DNA of 64,000 nt from Rufibacter hautae (GCF_008271695.1 NZ_VKKY01000002.1:1054001-1118000), one strand, 5' to 3'; shown: positions 1 through 8,328, counted from the stretch's first letter. Numbers and translations are program-made. The notes: generated by a model from the letters alone, not told the origin.

Positions 1-68
1 TGCGTGACAAACAAGAAAGCATTCATGCTACGGCGGGTGCATCCATACCTGAACCGACTATTTCTTAA
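1..68 (+). CDS. 3' end of an upstream gene (partial)
   Basis: An open frame enters from the left edge and stops with TAA at 66-68. The 21 visible residues end in IPEPTIS. The start of the mocA-like gene follows after 5 nt, so the two are probably co-transcribed. In many bacteria an XdhC/CoxI-type chaperone gene sits beside mocA and the molybdo-hydroxylase genes, and this tail could belong to one. That is inference from position only; the residues seen are not diagnostic. Confidence 0.5.
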   Translation, partial: RDKQESIHATAGASIPEPTIS

Positions 69-73
69 CCTTG

Positions 74-667
74 ATGACAGGAATAATTGTACTCGCTGCC
101 GGTTCTTCCAGTAGGTTAGGGCAGCCCAAGCAACAACTCCTATACAAAGGGCAAACCTTGTTGCAACATTCCCTTCAGGCGGCCCTGGCATCTGGCGGAT
201 CACCGGTAATGGTGGTGTTAGGAGCCAACGCTGAAGCAATCCTTTCCAAAATAGAAGAAACAGAAACAATAGTACTTCATAACCCTCATTGGGAGGAAGG
301 AATGGCCTCTTCCATTCGGGTGGGCATATCTAAGCTATTGGAAGTTGCTCCTGAATCTACGTCGGCCTTGTTCCTGCTCTGTGACCAGCCCTTTGTTTCT
401 GCGGATTTGCTTAACCAGATGATCCAGCAGAAAGAGGAAACCCAGAAGGGGATTGTGGCTTGCGCTTATCAAAACACCTTGGGAGCGCCCGTTCTTTTTG
501 ATCAGCATTTCTTTCCCCGGCTCCAGCAACTGAAAGGCCAAGAAGGTGCAAAAAAGCTACTCGGCCAGTTTCCTGCTGAAGTTTCCCCTGTACCGTTCCC
601 CGCGGGAGCTGTTGACATTGACACCTTAGCTGATTATGCCTCCCTGAAAGCTGGCGAGGTACAATAA
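74..667 (+). CDS. mocA: Nucleotidyltransferase family protein, MocA-like (molybdopterin cytidylyltransferase)
   Basis: The protein of about 197 aa opens with the MobA/MocA signature LAAGSSSRLGQPKQQLL, a nucleotide-binding loop followed by the KQLL-type lysine. The LAAG form with a following K-x-L-L is more typical of MocA (CTP to molybdopterin) than of MobA (LAGG, GTP). A cytidylated cofactor is what xanthine-oxidase-family enzymes use, and such an enzyme is encoded just downstream. The mid-protein LLCDQPFVS matches the metal-binding Asp region of the family. Start: a TTG at 71 lies in frame directly before the ATG at 74; the ATG is preferred. A hairpin terminator at 693-715 follows, so this gene probably closes the upstream operon. 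Confidence 0.85.
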   Translation: MTGIIVLAAGSSSRLGQPKQQLLYKGQTLLQHSLQAALASGGSPVMVVLGANAEAILSKIEETETIVLHNPHWEEGMASSIRVGISKLLEVAPESTSALFLLCDQPFVSADLLNQMIQQKEETQKGIVACAYQNTLGAPVLFDQHFFPRLQQLKGQEGAKKLLGQFPAEVSPVPFPAGAVDIDTLADYASLKAGEVQ

Positions 668-692
668 TCTTTCTCCTTCCTTTGCTTTCCTG

Positions 693-715
693 AGGTTCTT
701 AAGGTAGAACCTTTT
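693..715 (+). terminator. Rho-independent terminator after mocA-like gene
   Basis: A 7-bp stem (AGGTTCT at 693-699 and AGAACCT at 706-712) with a 6-nt loop is followed by a short T run. It lies 26 nt after the mocA stop. Confidence 0.6.
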
Positions 716-740
716 AGGTCACGAGCTTCCAGGATCGGCC

Positions 741-786
741 GTTTTGAACCTGTTTTTTCAAAATCTACACGAAAACAGCCGTTTTT
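741..786. repeat. Dispersed palindrome copy 1 (degenerate)
   Basis: The left arm reads GTTTTGAACCTGTTTT and the right part GAAAACAGCCG, with a longer than usual centre. It matches the family consensus at both T/A blocks. Confidence 0.5.
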
Positions 787-978
787 AAATTGGGCTCTTT
801 TCTCCTTTCTGCCCCTATTTCCCTTAACTGAACTCCATTTTAACCGTTAGAAAGACAATTGAAAATGGTTCGTCTTTTCTGTTCGGTTTCATGGGCCTAC
901 CAAACGCCTTCAAGAAATTAGAAAAAGCGTAACTGGCGTCTGTTAAAAGAAAGTTTCACCAGTTCATTCACCGCCCCC

Positions 979-1506
979 ATGAACACACAAAATTCACTCG
1001 GGGCAGAAACGGCTGTACGGCCGCTGCTGCCAGAGACCAGAACCGTTACCCTCCGGGTGAACGGCACCACCCACCAACTCCAATTAGCTCCGTGGACCTC
1101 GGTACTGGATGCCTTGCGGGAGCACCTCCAGTTAACAGGCACCAAAAAAGGCTGCGACCATGGTCAATGTGGAGCCTGCACGGTGCTGCTCAATGGAAAG
1201 CGCATCAATTCCTGCCTTACCCTGGCAGTGATGCAGGAAAACAAAGAAATCACCACGGTAGAAGGCTTGGCACAGAATGGAGAATTACACCCGGTACAAC
1301 AAGCTTTTATTGACCACGATGCGTTCCAGTGCGGTTACTGCACCCCAGGACAAATCTGCTCGGTCATTGGCCTGGTAAACGAAGGGAAAGCAAAGACGCT
1401 GGACGACATCAAGGACCTCATGAGCGGAAATGTGTGCCGGTGCGGAGCCTATGTGAACATTGTAAAAGTGGCGCAGGAGGCCCTGGAAAAAAACACCGGA
1501 TTATGA
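979..1506 (+). CDS. paoA: (2Fe-2S)-binding subunit of a xanthine-oxidase-family enzyme, PaoA/YagT-like
   Basis: This 175-aa protein carries two [2Fe-2S] clusters that pass electrons from the molybdenum centre to the FAD subunit. Cluster I (plant-ferredoxin fold) uses Cys59, Cys64, Cys67 and Cys79, in GCDHGQCGACTVLL and the later NSC. Cluster II uses Cys118, Cys121, Cys153 and Cys155, in CGYCTPGQ and CRCGAY. E. coli PaoA has a long twin-arginine leader. Here the first 22 residues have no RR motif and no hydrophobic stretch, so the complex is probably cytoplasmic. The stop overlaps the next start as ATGA (1503-1506), indicating translational coupling. The symbol is by family resemblance; the substrate (aldehyde, purine or other) is not determined by the sequence. 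Confidence 0.88.
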   Translation: MNTQNSLGAETAVRPLLPETRTVTLRVNGTTHQLQLAPWTSVLDALREHLQLTGTKKGCDHGQCGACTVLLNGKRINSCLTLAVMQENKEITTVEGLAQNGELHPVQQAFIDHDAFQCGYCTPGQICSVIGLVNEGKAKTLDDIKDLMSGNVCRCGAYVNIVKVAQEALEKNTGL

Positions 1507-2495
1507 GACCATTCACCTTTACCCAATCCCAAGATGTAGACACCGCCGTACAGGAAGTCTCCAAGGAGGGCGCCAAATTCATTGCCGGCGGCACCAATCT
1601 GCTGGATTTGATGAAAATAGACGTCATGAGCCCCTCTCATCTGGTGGACATCACGCAAATAGCCTTAGACACCATAGAGGAAACCGAAGCAGGAGGAATC
1701 AGGTTAGGAGCCTTGGCCAAAAACGCCGACACTGCTTACCATGAACTGGTGGAAACCCGTTACCCGTTGCTTTCCCACGCTATTCTTGCCGGAGCTACCG
1801 CTCAGTTGCGCAACATGGCCACAGACGGCGGCAACCTGCTGCAACGCACCCGCTGCTACTATTTCTATGATACCCACACGCCTTGCAACAAACGGGAACC
1901 AGGCTCAGGCTGCTCAGCCATACAGGGCTACAACCGTGATTTAGCCATTCTGGGCACCAGCGAACATTGCATTGCCACCCATCCTTCTGATATGTGTGTA
2001 GCCTTGGCGGCGTTGGAGGCTACTGTTCAGGTAACCGGGAAAAACGGGGCTCGGTCTATCCCCTTTGCTAACTTCCACCGCCTGCCCGGTGACACCCCGC
2101 ACCTTGATTCCAACCTGCAACCTGATGAAATCATTACGGCCATTGAGTTGCCCGCCAACGGATTTGCCACACACTACACCTACTTGAAACTCCGGGACCG
2201 GGCATCGTACGCCTTTGCCTTGGTGTCAGTAGCCGCTGCGCTGGAATTGGAAGGTAATACAGTGAAAGAGGCGCGCATAGCGTTAGGCGGTGTGGCCCAT
2301 AAGCCGTGGCGCGTACCCCAGGCGGAAGCATTGCTGCACGGACAACAGGCTACGAGGGAAAATTTTCAAAAGGTGGCCGAAGCCTATCTGGAAGGCGCCA
2401 AAGGATTTGGCCACAACGATTTTAAAATAGAATTAGCCAAAAGGGCCATTGTGCGGGCGTTAGAACAAGCTACCAAAAAGGAGGCAACAGCATGA
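1503..2495 (+). CDS. paoB: FAD-binding subunit of a xanthine-oxidase-family enzyme, PaoB/YagS-like
   Basis: This 330-aa protein begins MRPFTFTQ, as FAD_binding_5 (CO-dehydrogenase flavoprotein) subunits do. FAD-loop motifs are IAGGTNLLDLM near residue 27 and TDGGNLLQR near residue 107. Between them and the C-terminal domain is a cysteine-rich insert (Cys118, Cys128, Cys137, Cys156) including PCNKREPGSGC, the signature of the extra [4Fe-4S] cluster that marks PaoB and 4-hydroxybenzoyl-CoA-reductase-type flavoproteins. The start is taken at the ATG in the ATGA overlap with paoA; the frame is open further upstream but that part overlaps paoA and is not family-like. Its stop again overlaps the next start (2492-2495). 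Confidence 0.88.
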   Translation: MRPFTFTQSQDVDTAVQEVSKEGAKFIAGGTNLLDLMKIDVMSPSHLVDITQIALDTIEETEAGGIRLGALAKNADTAYHELVETRYPLLSHAILAGATAQLRNMATDGGNLLQRTRCYYFYDTHTPCNKREPGSGCSAIQGYNRDLAILGTSEHCIATHPSDMCVALAALEATVQVTGKNGARSIPFANFHRLPGDTPHLDSNLQPDEIITAIELPANGFATHYTYLKLRDRASYAFALVSVAAALELEGNTVKEARIALGGVAHKPWRVPQAEALLHGQQATRENFQKVAEAYLEGAKGFGHNDFKIELAKRAIVRALEQATKKEATA

Positions 2496-4711
2496 AAGAG
2501 AACTATACGGGTACTCCCACCAACCGCGTAGACGGAAAAGCCAAAGTCACGGGAGAAGCAAAATACGCAGCTGAATTCGAAGCCCCTGGTTTGTTGCACG
2601 GCGTGGTAGTCAACAGCGCCATCGCCAAGGGAAAGATAAAGCGCATTGATACTTCTGCCGCACTGCAATTAGACGGAGTGCACCAGGTGTTCACCCATGA
2701 GAATCGGCCTGGATACTCCTGGTTTGACAAACACCATCAGGATGAGGATGCCCCACCCGGCTCCCCTTTCCGGCCCCTTGGCAGTGATGAGATAAAATTC
2801 AGCATGCAGCCCATTGCGTTGGTGGTGGCAGATACTTTTGAGTTGGCCCGGTATGCGGCGCTGCTGGTGCAGGTGGAGTATGAAACAGAGCCGCACGAGA
2901 CAAACCTGGAGGCAAACCTGGACCAGGCCTACAAACCCAAGAAGTATAAATCCCCTCCTCCCTCAAGTCCCCGCGGTGACGCAGCCCAGGCATTTGAACG
3001 TTCAGCGGTGAAACTGGAGGAAGCGTACGCCCATCCGGCCCACCACCACAACCCCATGGAAATGCACGCTTCCATTGCCATCTGGCACGAAGGAGGCAAG
3101 CTCACCGTCTATGATAAAATACAGGGGGTTCAGAACAGCCAGAAATACATCTCCACCGCTTTTGGCATCCCCCAGGAAGACGTACAGGTAATTTCCCCGT
3201 ATGTGGGTGGCGCCTTCGGCTCAGGGCTTCGGCCGCAGTACCAGTTGTTCTTGTCGGTTTTGGCAGCGCGGGAACTGAAGAGAGCGGTCAAAGTGGTGCT
3301 CACCCGCCAGCAGATGTTCTCCTTCGGGCACCGGCCCCACACCATCCAAAAGCTAGCCATCGGCGCTTCGGAAGAGGGCAAGCTGCAGGCCATCACCCAC
3401 CATGCCTTCGCCGAAACCTCTCGGTTTGAGGACTACAACGAGGATGTGGTTATCTGGCCCGGCGTGCTGTACGACTGCCACAACGTGGAGGTAAGCCACC
3501 AACTGGTAGGCTTGGATGTGTACACCCCGCTGGACATGCGCGCCCCCGGGGGCACCACCGGGACTTTCGCCCTGGAATGCGCCATAGATGAAATGGCCTA
3601 CAAGCTGAACATGGACCCGCTGGAATTCAGGTTGAAAAACTACTCAGAAAAGGACCTGAACGAAGACAAACCCCACTCCAGCAAGGAACTGAAAGAATGT
3701 TACCGCCAGGGTGCCGAGAAATTCGGCTGGGCCAACCGCATGATGGAGCCCCGCTCCATGAAAGAAGGGCACCAACTGATTGGTTGGGGAGTAGCGCACG
3801 GAGCCTGGGAAGCCCAACAGCAAGAAGCTTCGGCCAAAGCAGTGTTAAGCCCCGAAGGTAAGTTGAAGGTCTCCAGCGCCACCGCCGATATAGGGACCGG
3901 TACCTACACGGTGATGACCCAGATTGCCGCCGAAACCATGGGGCTTCCTTTGGAGGACGTGACGTTTGAACTCGGGGATTCTACCATGCCTAAATCCCCG
4001 CTGGAAGGCGGCTCCTGGACGGTGTCCTCCGTAGGCTCGGCTGTGAAGCTGGTGTGCGAGAAACTTCAGGAAGAGCTCTTGAAAATGGCTCAAAATATGA
4101 AAAACAGCCCATTTTCAGAAGCCAAACCAGAAGAGGTGTCTTTTGCCAACGGCCAGATGTTTCTAACCCACGCGCCGGCCACCTCCCTCCCCCTCACAGC
4201 CATCCTGGAACAACATGAAGGAGAACCAATAGAGGCCGAAGCTTCGCAAAAACCAGATAAGGAGCAGAAGAATTACTCCAGTTACTCCCACTCGGCTACG
4301 TTTGTGGAGGTACAGGTGGACGAAGAGTTAGGAACAGTGAAGGTAACCCGCATTGTCACCGCCGTGGCGGCCGGCCGCATCATCAATCCTAAAACCGGAA
4401 GAAGCCAGATATTGGGCGGGTCTGTTTGGGGCATCGGGGTGGCTTTGGAGGAGCATACCGTCTTGGATCATCAGTTAGGCAGGTTCATGACCCATGACCT
4501 TGACAAATACCACTTACCTGTCAATGCCGATGTCCATGAAACAGACGTTATCTTTGTGGAGGAAAAAGATGACATCGTGAACCCGCTGGGGGCGAAAGGC
4601 CTTGGCGAGGTAGGTATCGTGAGTGTGGCTCCGGCCATTTGCAACGCGGTTTTCCATGCCACCGGCAAAAGAATCCGGGAGCTACCAATTACCTTGGATA
4701 AGTTACTGTAA
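2492..4711 (+). CDS. paoC: Molybdopterin-binding catalytic subunit of a xanthine-oxidase-family enzyme, PaoC/YagR-like
   Basis: This 739-aa protein is close in length to E. coli PaoC (732 aa). Family landmarks appear in order: TGEAKYAAEF near the N terminus; VGGAFGSGL, a molybdenum-cofactor loop; MRAPGGTTGTFALECAIDE; IGTGTYTVMTQIAAE; and near the C terminus GAKGLGEVG, which contains the catalytic glutamate that acts as base in hydroxylation. The enzyme would oxidise an aldehyde or N-heterocycle with water as oxygen donor. Residues around 530-543 are encoded by a sequence that resembles the dispersed palindrome (4081-4116), placed in a variable stretch before the EEVSFANGQ segment. A strong hairpin copy of the same repeat overlaps the stop codon and probably ends the transcript. 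Confidence 0.9.
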   Translation: MKENYTGTPTNRVDGKAKVTGEAKYAAEFEAPGLLHGVVVNSAIAKGKIKRIDTSAALQLDGVHQVFTHENRPGYSWFDKHHQDEDAPPGSPFRPLGSDEIKFSMQPIALVVADTFELARYAALLVQVEYETEPHETNLEANLDQAYKPKKYKSPPPSSPRGDAAQAFERSAVKLEEAYAHPAHHHNPMEMHASIAIWHEGGKLTVYDKIQGVQNSQKYISTAFGIPQEDVQVISPYVGGAFGSGLRPQYQLFLSVLAARELKRAVKVVLTRQQMFSFGHRPHTIQKLAIGASEEGKLQAITHHAFAETSRFEDYNEDVVIWPGVLYDCHNVEVSHQLVGLDVYTPLDMRAPGGTTGTFALECAIDEMAYKLNMDPLEFRLKNYSEKDLNEDKPHSSKELKECYRQGAEKFGWANRMMEPRSMKEGHQLIGWGVAHGAWEAQQQEASAKAVLSPEGKLKVSSATADIGTGTYTVMTQIAAETMGLPLEDVTFELGDSTMPKSPLEGGSWTVSSVGSAVKLVCEKLQEELLKMAQNMKNSPFSEAKPEEVSFANGQMFLTHAPATSLPLTAILEQHEGEPIEAEASQKPDKEQKNYSSYSHSATFVEVQVDEELGTVKVTRIVTAVAAGRIINPKTGRSQILGGSVWGIGVALEEHTVLDHQLGRFMTHDLDKYHLPVNADVHETDVIFVEEKDDIVNPLGAKGLGEVGIVSVAPAICNAVFHATGKRIRELPITLDKLL
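4081..4116. repeat. Palindrome-like copy 2 inside the paoC-like gene
   Basis: GAAAATGGCT at the left and AGCCCATTTTC at the right form an inverted repeat with one indel around a TATGAAAAAC centre. In the gene's frame it encodes KMAQNMKNSPFS. The match to the dispersed family is good in layout and weaker in sequence. Confidence 0.45.
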
Positions 4712-4762
4712 ACGTTTTGCGCCTGTTTTTGACAAAATAGCCCTAAACAGGCGCAAACGTTT
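4711..4762. repeat. Dispersed palindrome copy 3, strong hairpin
   Basis: AACGTTTTGCGCCTGTTT and AAACAGGCGCAAACGTT pair with a single bulged T. It begins at the last base of the paoC stop codon and probably acts as its terminator. Confidence 0.75.
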
Positions 4763-4855
4763 GTCCGCTTTTGGTTGTAGCCAAATTGTGGTGTACATTT
4801 AAAATTGGCGCCTCTACAGAAAGTAAGTGGTTGCCCTTGATGAAAGATTAAACTG

Positions 4856-5095
4856 ATGGAAATACTCCTGTTTGGGATCACCCGGGAAATTGTAGGAGAA
4901 TCCACCTTAACGGTAGAACCTGAGGAAACGCTACAGACTGTAGGCCAATTGAAAGCATGGCTGGGGCAGCGGTATCCTGCCCTGCAAAAACTGAGTTCGC
5001 TGGCCGTGGCCGTTGACAGTGAATACGCCGATGACGCGCAGCCTCTTTCGCCGGGGCAGGAAGTGGCGCTTATTCCCCCGGTGAGCGGCGGGTAA
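4856..5095 (+). CDS. moaD: Molybdopterin synthase small subunit MoaD
   Basis: This 79-aa ubiquitin-like protein ends VALIPPVSGG. The C-terminal Gly-Gly is the tail that is adenylated by MoeB and then thiocarboxylated, to deliver sulfur to precursor Z (cPMP). Length and the PPVSGG ending are typical of MoaD. It is followed after 10 nt by moaE, its partner in the heterotetrameric synthase, and sits 144 nt downstream of the paoC-like gene, behind a probable terminator, so it likely begins a separate moaDEA transcript. Confidence 0.93.
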   Translation: MEILLFGITREIVGESTLTVEPEETLQTVGQLKAWLGQRYPALQKLSSLAVAVDSEYADDAQPLSPGQEVALIPPVSGG

Positions 5096-5105
5096 AAGAT
5101 AAAGC

Positions 5106-5516
5106 ATGTTAGTTAAACTAGTTACCGAGGTTGACCTAAACGAAGCCTTCCACTACTTACAGGATCCGGGCGCGGGCGGCATTGACCTATTTGTGGGTAC
5201 CGTCCGGAACCACGCGCACGGCAAAGAGGTTGTAAAACTGGTATTCGAGGCCTATGCGCCTATGGCTTTGAAGGAAATGCAGAAGCTGGCCGTGGCCGCC
5301 CAGCAGCAGTGGCCCATTGAGAAATTAGTCATCTTACACGCAGTGGGCGAGAAACTGGTAGGTGAGCCGGTCGTCATCATCGGGGTGGCCTCCGCGCACC
5401 GCGAGGTGGCCTTCACCGCTTGCCGGTTCCTCATTGACGAACTGAAAAAGACCGTTCCCATCTGGAAGAAAGAGTATTACCAAGACAACAGTGTGTGGGT
5501 CAACGCCCACCCCTAA
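5106..5516 (+). CDS. moaE: Molybdopterin synthase catalytic subunit MoaE
   Basis: This 136-aa protein matches MoaE. DLFVGTVRNHAHGKEV near residues 27-42 is the substrate-binding arginine/histidine region, VASAHREVAF lies near residue 95, and the lysine-rich VPIWKKEYY near residue 117 supplies catalytic lysines. MoaE converts cPMP to molybdopterin using thiocarboxylated MoaD. The gene is 3 nt from moaA. Confidence 0.94.
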   Translation: MLVKLVTEVDLNEAFHYLQDPGAGGIDLFVGTVRNHAHGKEVVKLVFEAYAPMALKEMQKLAVAAQQQWPIEKLVILHAVGEKLVGEPVVIIGVASAHREVAFTACRFLIDELKKTVPIWKKEYYQDNSVWVNAHP

Positions 5517-5519
5517 GCC

Positions 5520-6512
5520 ATGAGCAAGCCCCCATTGATTGATAAATACGGAAGGCAGTTGACGTACCTGCGGCTCTCGGTCACCGACCGGTGCAACTTC
5601 AGGTGCTATTACTGCATGCCAGAGGAAGGAATGGATTTTGCCGCCCGACAGGAACTGCTGTCCTTTGACGAACTCTACAGCCTCTCGGCGCTTTTTTGCA
5701 GCCTGGGGGTAAATAAGATAAGGATCACCGGCGGCGAACCCTTTGTGCGCGCTGGCATTATCCCGTTTTTGCGGCGATTGAGCAAAATTCCTGGGCTGGA
5801 AGAGATCACGGTGACCAGCAACGGCTCGCTCACCAGCGCCCAAATCAAAGCCCTGCAGGAAATCGGCATCCGAAAAATCAACATCAGCCTGGACTCTCTG
5901 GACCGCGACCGCTTCTTCCAAATCACCCGCCGTGACCGTTTTGAGGATGTGTACGCCAGTATCTTCCAACTCCTGAATTCTGGGTTTGAGGTAAAGCTCA
6001 ACTGCGTGGTGGCGGAGAACAAGAACATTCAGGACATCCTGCCCTTTGTGGAACTGACGAAGGACTACCCACTGGCGGTGCGTTTCCTGGAGGAGATGCC
6101 CTTCAACGGCAGCGACACCTTTCTCCTGCCGCAATGGAGTCACCGCGAGATTTACCAGCATATCCAGAGCCAATATTCTTTGTTGGAGAAACTGCAAAGC
6201 GAACCCACCTCCACCTCGGTCAACTACCGGGTTCCGGGCTACAAAGGCACCTTCGGGGTCATTCCCTCCTTCAGCCGGACCTTCTGCGGAACCTGTAACC
6301 GAATCAGGTTAGGCGCCACCGGGGAGTTACGCACCTGCCTGTACGGTCCTCCGGCCTTGAACTTGCGCGATCTAGTGCGGCAAGGCGCCAAAATTGAACA
6401 GTTGGAAAATGAACTCAGGATTGCCGTGAGCAACAGGGAGAAAGACGGCTTTGCCGCCGAGGCCAGTGTTCCTCAAACCACCCATGCCTCTATGTCGGTG
6501 TTGGGAGGTTAA
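5520..6512 (+). CDS. moaA: GTP 3',8-cyclase MoaA
   Basis: This 330-aa radical SAM enzyme starts the molybdenum-cofactor pathway by converting GTP to 3',8-cyclo-GTP. The N-terminal [4Fe-4S] cluster that binds SAM uses Cys25, Cys29 and Cys32 (CNFRCYYC). The C-terminal cluster uses Cys256, Cys259 and Cys273 (CGTCNRIRLG and TCLYG). RITGGEPFVR and NISLDSLD are the SAM-binding strands. The protein ends in VLGG; the terminal double glycine is conserved in MoaA and needed for activity in characterised members. Length equals the usual 329-330 aa. Confidence 0.96.
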   Translation: MSKPPLIDKYGRQLTYLRLSVTDRCNFRCYYCMPEEGMDFAARQELLSFDELYSLSALFCSLGVNKIRITGGEPFVRAGIIPFLRRLSKIPGLEEITVTSNGSLTSAQIKALQEIGIRKINISLDSLDRDRFFQITRRDRFEDVYASIFQLLNSGFEVKLNCVVAENKNIQDILPFVELTKDYPLAVRFLEEMPFNGSDTFLLPQWSHREIYQHIQSQYSLLEKLQSEPTSTSVNYRVPGYKGTFGVIPSFSRTFCGTCNRIRLGATGELRTCLYGPPALNLRDLVRQGAKIEQLENELRIAVSNREKDGFAAEASVPQTTHASMSVLGG

Positions 6513-6552
6513 TTGTAGGCTGGCTTTGATAGAGGTTGAAATAGCAAAAGCA

Positions 6553-6587
6553 TTTTAGGGCTGTTTTCGATAAAATGGACTTAAAAC
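6553..6587. repeat. Dispersed palindrome copy 4
   Basis: TTTTAGGGCTGTTTTC is followed by GATAAAATGGACTTAAAAC. This is one of the copies closest to consensus in the left arm. It lies 40 nt after the moaA stop. Confidence 0.75.
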
Positions 6588-6744
6588 AAAGGCAAATTTC
6601 TAAAAGACCTCCTGAGGCTTTTGGCTGATCAGGGCAAGTTCATTCTTCCTAATTTTGCTTCCTTATTCGAGTACAACCATCTGATTCGTTTCTCAACCAC
6701 TTTCCTGAAAACAGGCGATAAACGCTTATAACATAAGAAGTAAA

Positions 6745-7224
6745 ATGAGTTCACTTTCACATATAGATGAACATGGCCAGCCCAGCATGGTGGATGTATC
6801 CGGCAAGTCGGTGACCACCAGAACTGCCATTGCGGAGGGGTTGGTGCATTTCCCCGAGGCAGTTTTCCACCAGTTGGCAGAGCAAAATTTTCTAACCAAA
6901 AAAGGTGCGGTAATCCAGACAGCTATCATTGCCGGAGTCATGGCCGCAAAGAAAACCTCCGACCTCATTCCGCTCTGCCATCCGCTGGCGCTGTCTACCT
7001 GCAAAGTGGACATTGAACCTGCTGATGGCTTTGCTCTTAGGGTGACTTGCCTGGTGCGGTGCGAAGGAAAAACCGGCGTGGAAATGGAAGCCTTGACCGG
7101 CGTTTCTGCTGCGGCTCTCACCGTATATGACATGTGTAAGGCGCTCACCCACGATCTGGTGATTTCTGATATCCGGCTGGTAAAGAAAACGGGCGGGAAA
7201 TCAGATATTCATGCCTCCCGGTAA
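6745..7224 (+). CDS. moaC: Cyclic pyranopterin monophosphate synthase MoaC
   Basis: This 159-aa protein (161 in E. coli) converts 3',8-cyclo-GTP to cPMP. Active-site motifs are LCHPLALS near residue 75, GVEMEALTGV near residue 111, and YDMCKALTHDLVI with the following KKTGGKS near the C terminus, which holds the catalytic Asp and Lys residues. It is separated from moaA by 232 bp containing a palindrome copy, and lies 18 nt before the moeB-like gene, so it probably heads a moaC-moeB-tauE-moeA transcript. Confidence 0.95.
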   Translation: MSSLSHIDEHGQPSMVDVSGKSVTTRTAIAEGLVHFPEAVFHQLAEQNFLTKKGAVIQTAIIAGVMAAKKTSDLIPLCHPLALSTCKVDIEPADGFALRVTCLVRCEGKTGVEMEALTGVSAAALTVYDMCKALTHDLVISDIRLVKKTGGKSDIHASR

Positions 7225-7242
7225 TTACCACAAAACTGAACC

Positions 7243-8328
7243 ATGGAAAACCGATACAGCCGGCAACTGCAACTCCCCGGATTTGGCCCCGAAGCACAGC
7301 AGAAACTGAACAAATCCAACGTGCTGGTGGTGGGTGCGGGCGGTCTGGGGGTGCCGGTGCTGCAATACTTGGCCGGAATGGGCATCGGGACGCTGGGCCT
7401 GGTAGACGGCGACCACATCAGCCTCACCAATCTGCACCGGCAGGTCTTGTACAGCACCTCTGAGGTAGGCCAGTTGAAAGTGGAAGTAGCGGTGCAAAAG
7501 CTGGCTCAGCTGAACCCAGAGATACAGCTGATTCCTTTTCCCACGCACCTCACGCCGGAGAATGCGCTGGAGATCATGAAAGAATATGACCTGATTATTG
7601 ACGCTACCGATAACTTTGAGGCCCGTTACCTCATCAACGATGCCTGCGTGCTGTTGGGAAAACCCTTTGTATATGGAGCACTGCACCAGTTTGAGGGTCA
7701 GGTAAGCGTGTTCAACCTGGCGGACGGCCCTACCTATCGTTGCCTCTACCCTACGCCACCCTCAGCCCAGGAAATCCCCGACTGCAATACCGCTGGAGTA
7801 CTGGGGGTAGTGCCGGGGCTCATAGGATTACAGCAGGCCTTAGAAGCGGTGAAGGTGCTTACCGGCATCGGGAAGTCACTCTCTGGGTACCTGCTCATGC
7901 TGGATTTCCTGAACCAAACCCAATACAAGATAAAGCTGAAAGCCAACCCTGAAAACCAGCGAATTACCAGTCTACAGCCTTCCTATACTGTAGCCAGCTG
8001 CGCCAGCGTGCCTGAGGTAACCGCTACTGAGCTATACGGGTGGCTGAACAGCGGAAAGAAAATGCTGCTGCTGGATGTGCGTGAACAGGACGAGTACGTG
8101 CAGGGGCACCTGCAGAAATCTTTGCTGACACCTTTATCGGTGTTCCGAAACCAGATAGACCAATTGCCGCAGCACCTGCCCATTATTACGATTTGCCAAA
8201 AGGGCGGCCGCAGCCGCAAAGCCGCCGAACTGCTCTTGGGGAAAGAACCAAACGCTGACGTCTACAGTTTGGCGGGCGGTATGGAGGCCTGGCAGGCGCA
8301 ACTAACAAACAAACTAGTGGTGAAATGA
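7243..8328 (+). CDS. moeB: MoeB/ThiF-family adenylyltransferase with C-terminal rhodanese domain
   Basis: This 361-aa fusion has an E1-like domain (1-~245) and a rhodanese domain (~258-361). The first shows the nucleotide loop VVGAGGLGVPVL near residue 29, LTNLHRQVLY with the catalytic Arg, and IIDATDNFEARY with the magnesium Asp. The second shows LLLDVREQDEY and the active-site loop ICQKGGRS with persulfide Cys318. It would adenylate the MoaD C terminus and deliver sulfur to it. The zinc-binding cysteine pairs of E. coli MoeB are degenerate: only one Cys in PTYRC and one in ASCASV at roughly the expected places. MoaD-related sulfur-carrier activation is the likely role; thiamine or other carriers cannot be excluded. 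Confidence 0.9.
   Translation: MENRYSRQLQLPGFGPEAQQKLNKSNVLVVGAGGLGVPVLQYLAGMGIGTLGLVDGDHISLTNLHRQVLYSTSEVGQLKVEVAVQKLAQLNPEIQLIPFPTHLTPENALEIMKEYDLIIDATDNFEARYLINDACVLLGKPFVYGALHQFEGQVSVFNLADGPTYRCLYPTPPSAQEIPDCNTAGVLGVVPGLIGLQQALEAVKVLTGIGKSLSGYLLMLDFLNQTQYKIKLKANPENQRITSLQPSYTVASCASVPEVTATELYGWLNSGKKMLLLDVREQDEYVQGHLQKSLLTPLSVFRNQIDQLPQHLPIITICQKGGRSRKAAELLLGKEPNADVYSLAGGMEAWQAQLTNKLVVK

Larger units (their letters stand above)
668..978. other. Intergenic region between mocA and the paoABC-like genes
   Basis: This 311-bp gap holds the terminator at 693-715 and one copy of the dispersed palindrome near 741-776. The promoter of the molybdo-flavoenzyme genes must lie in its second half, but no convincing TAnnTTTG box could be picked out. 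No ORF of note is present. Confidence 0.5.

Noticed and set aside
5334-6197. 287-codon open frame on the minus strand
   Set aside because: It lies antisense to moaE and moaA, whose motifs are unambiguous, and its translation has no domain-like features.
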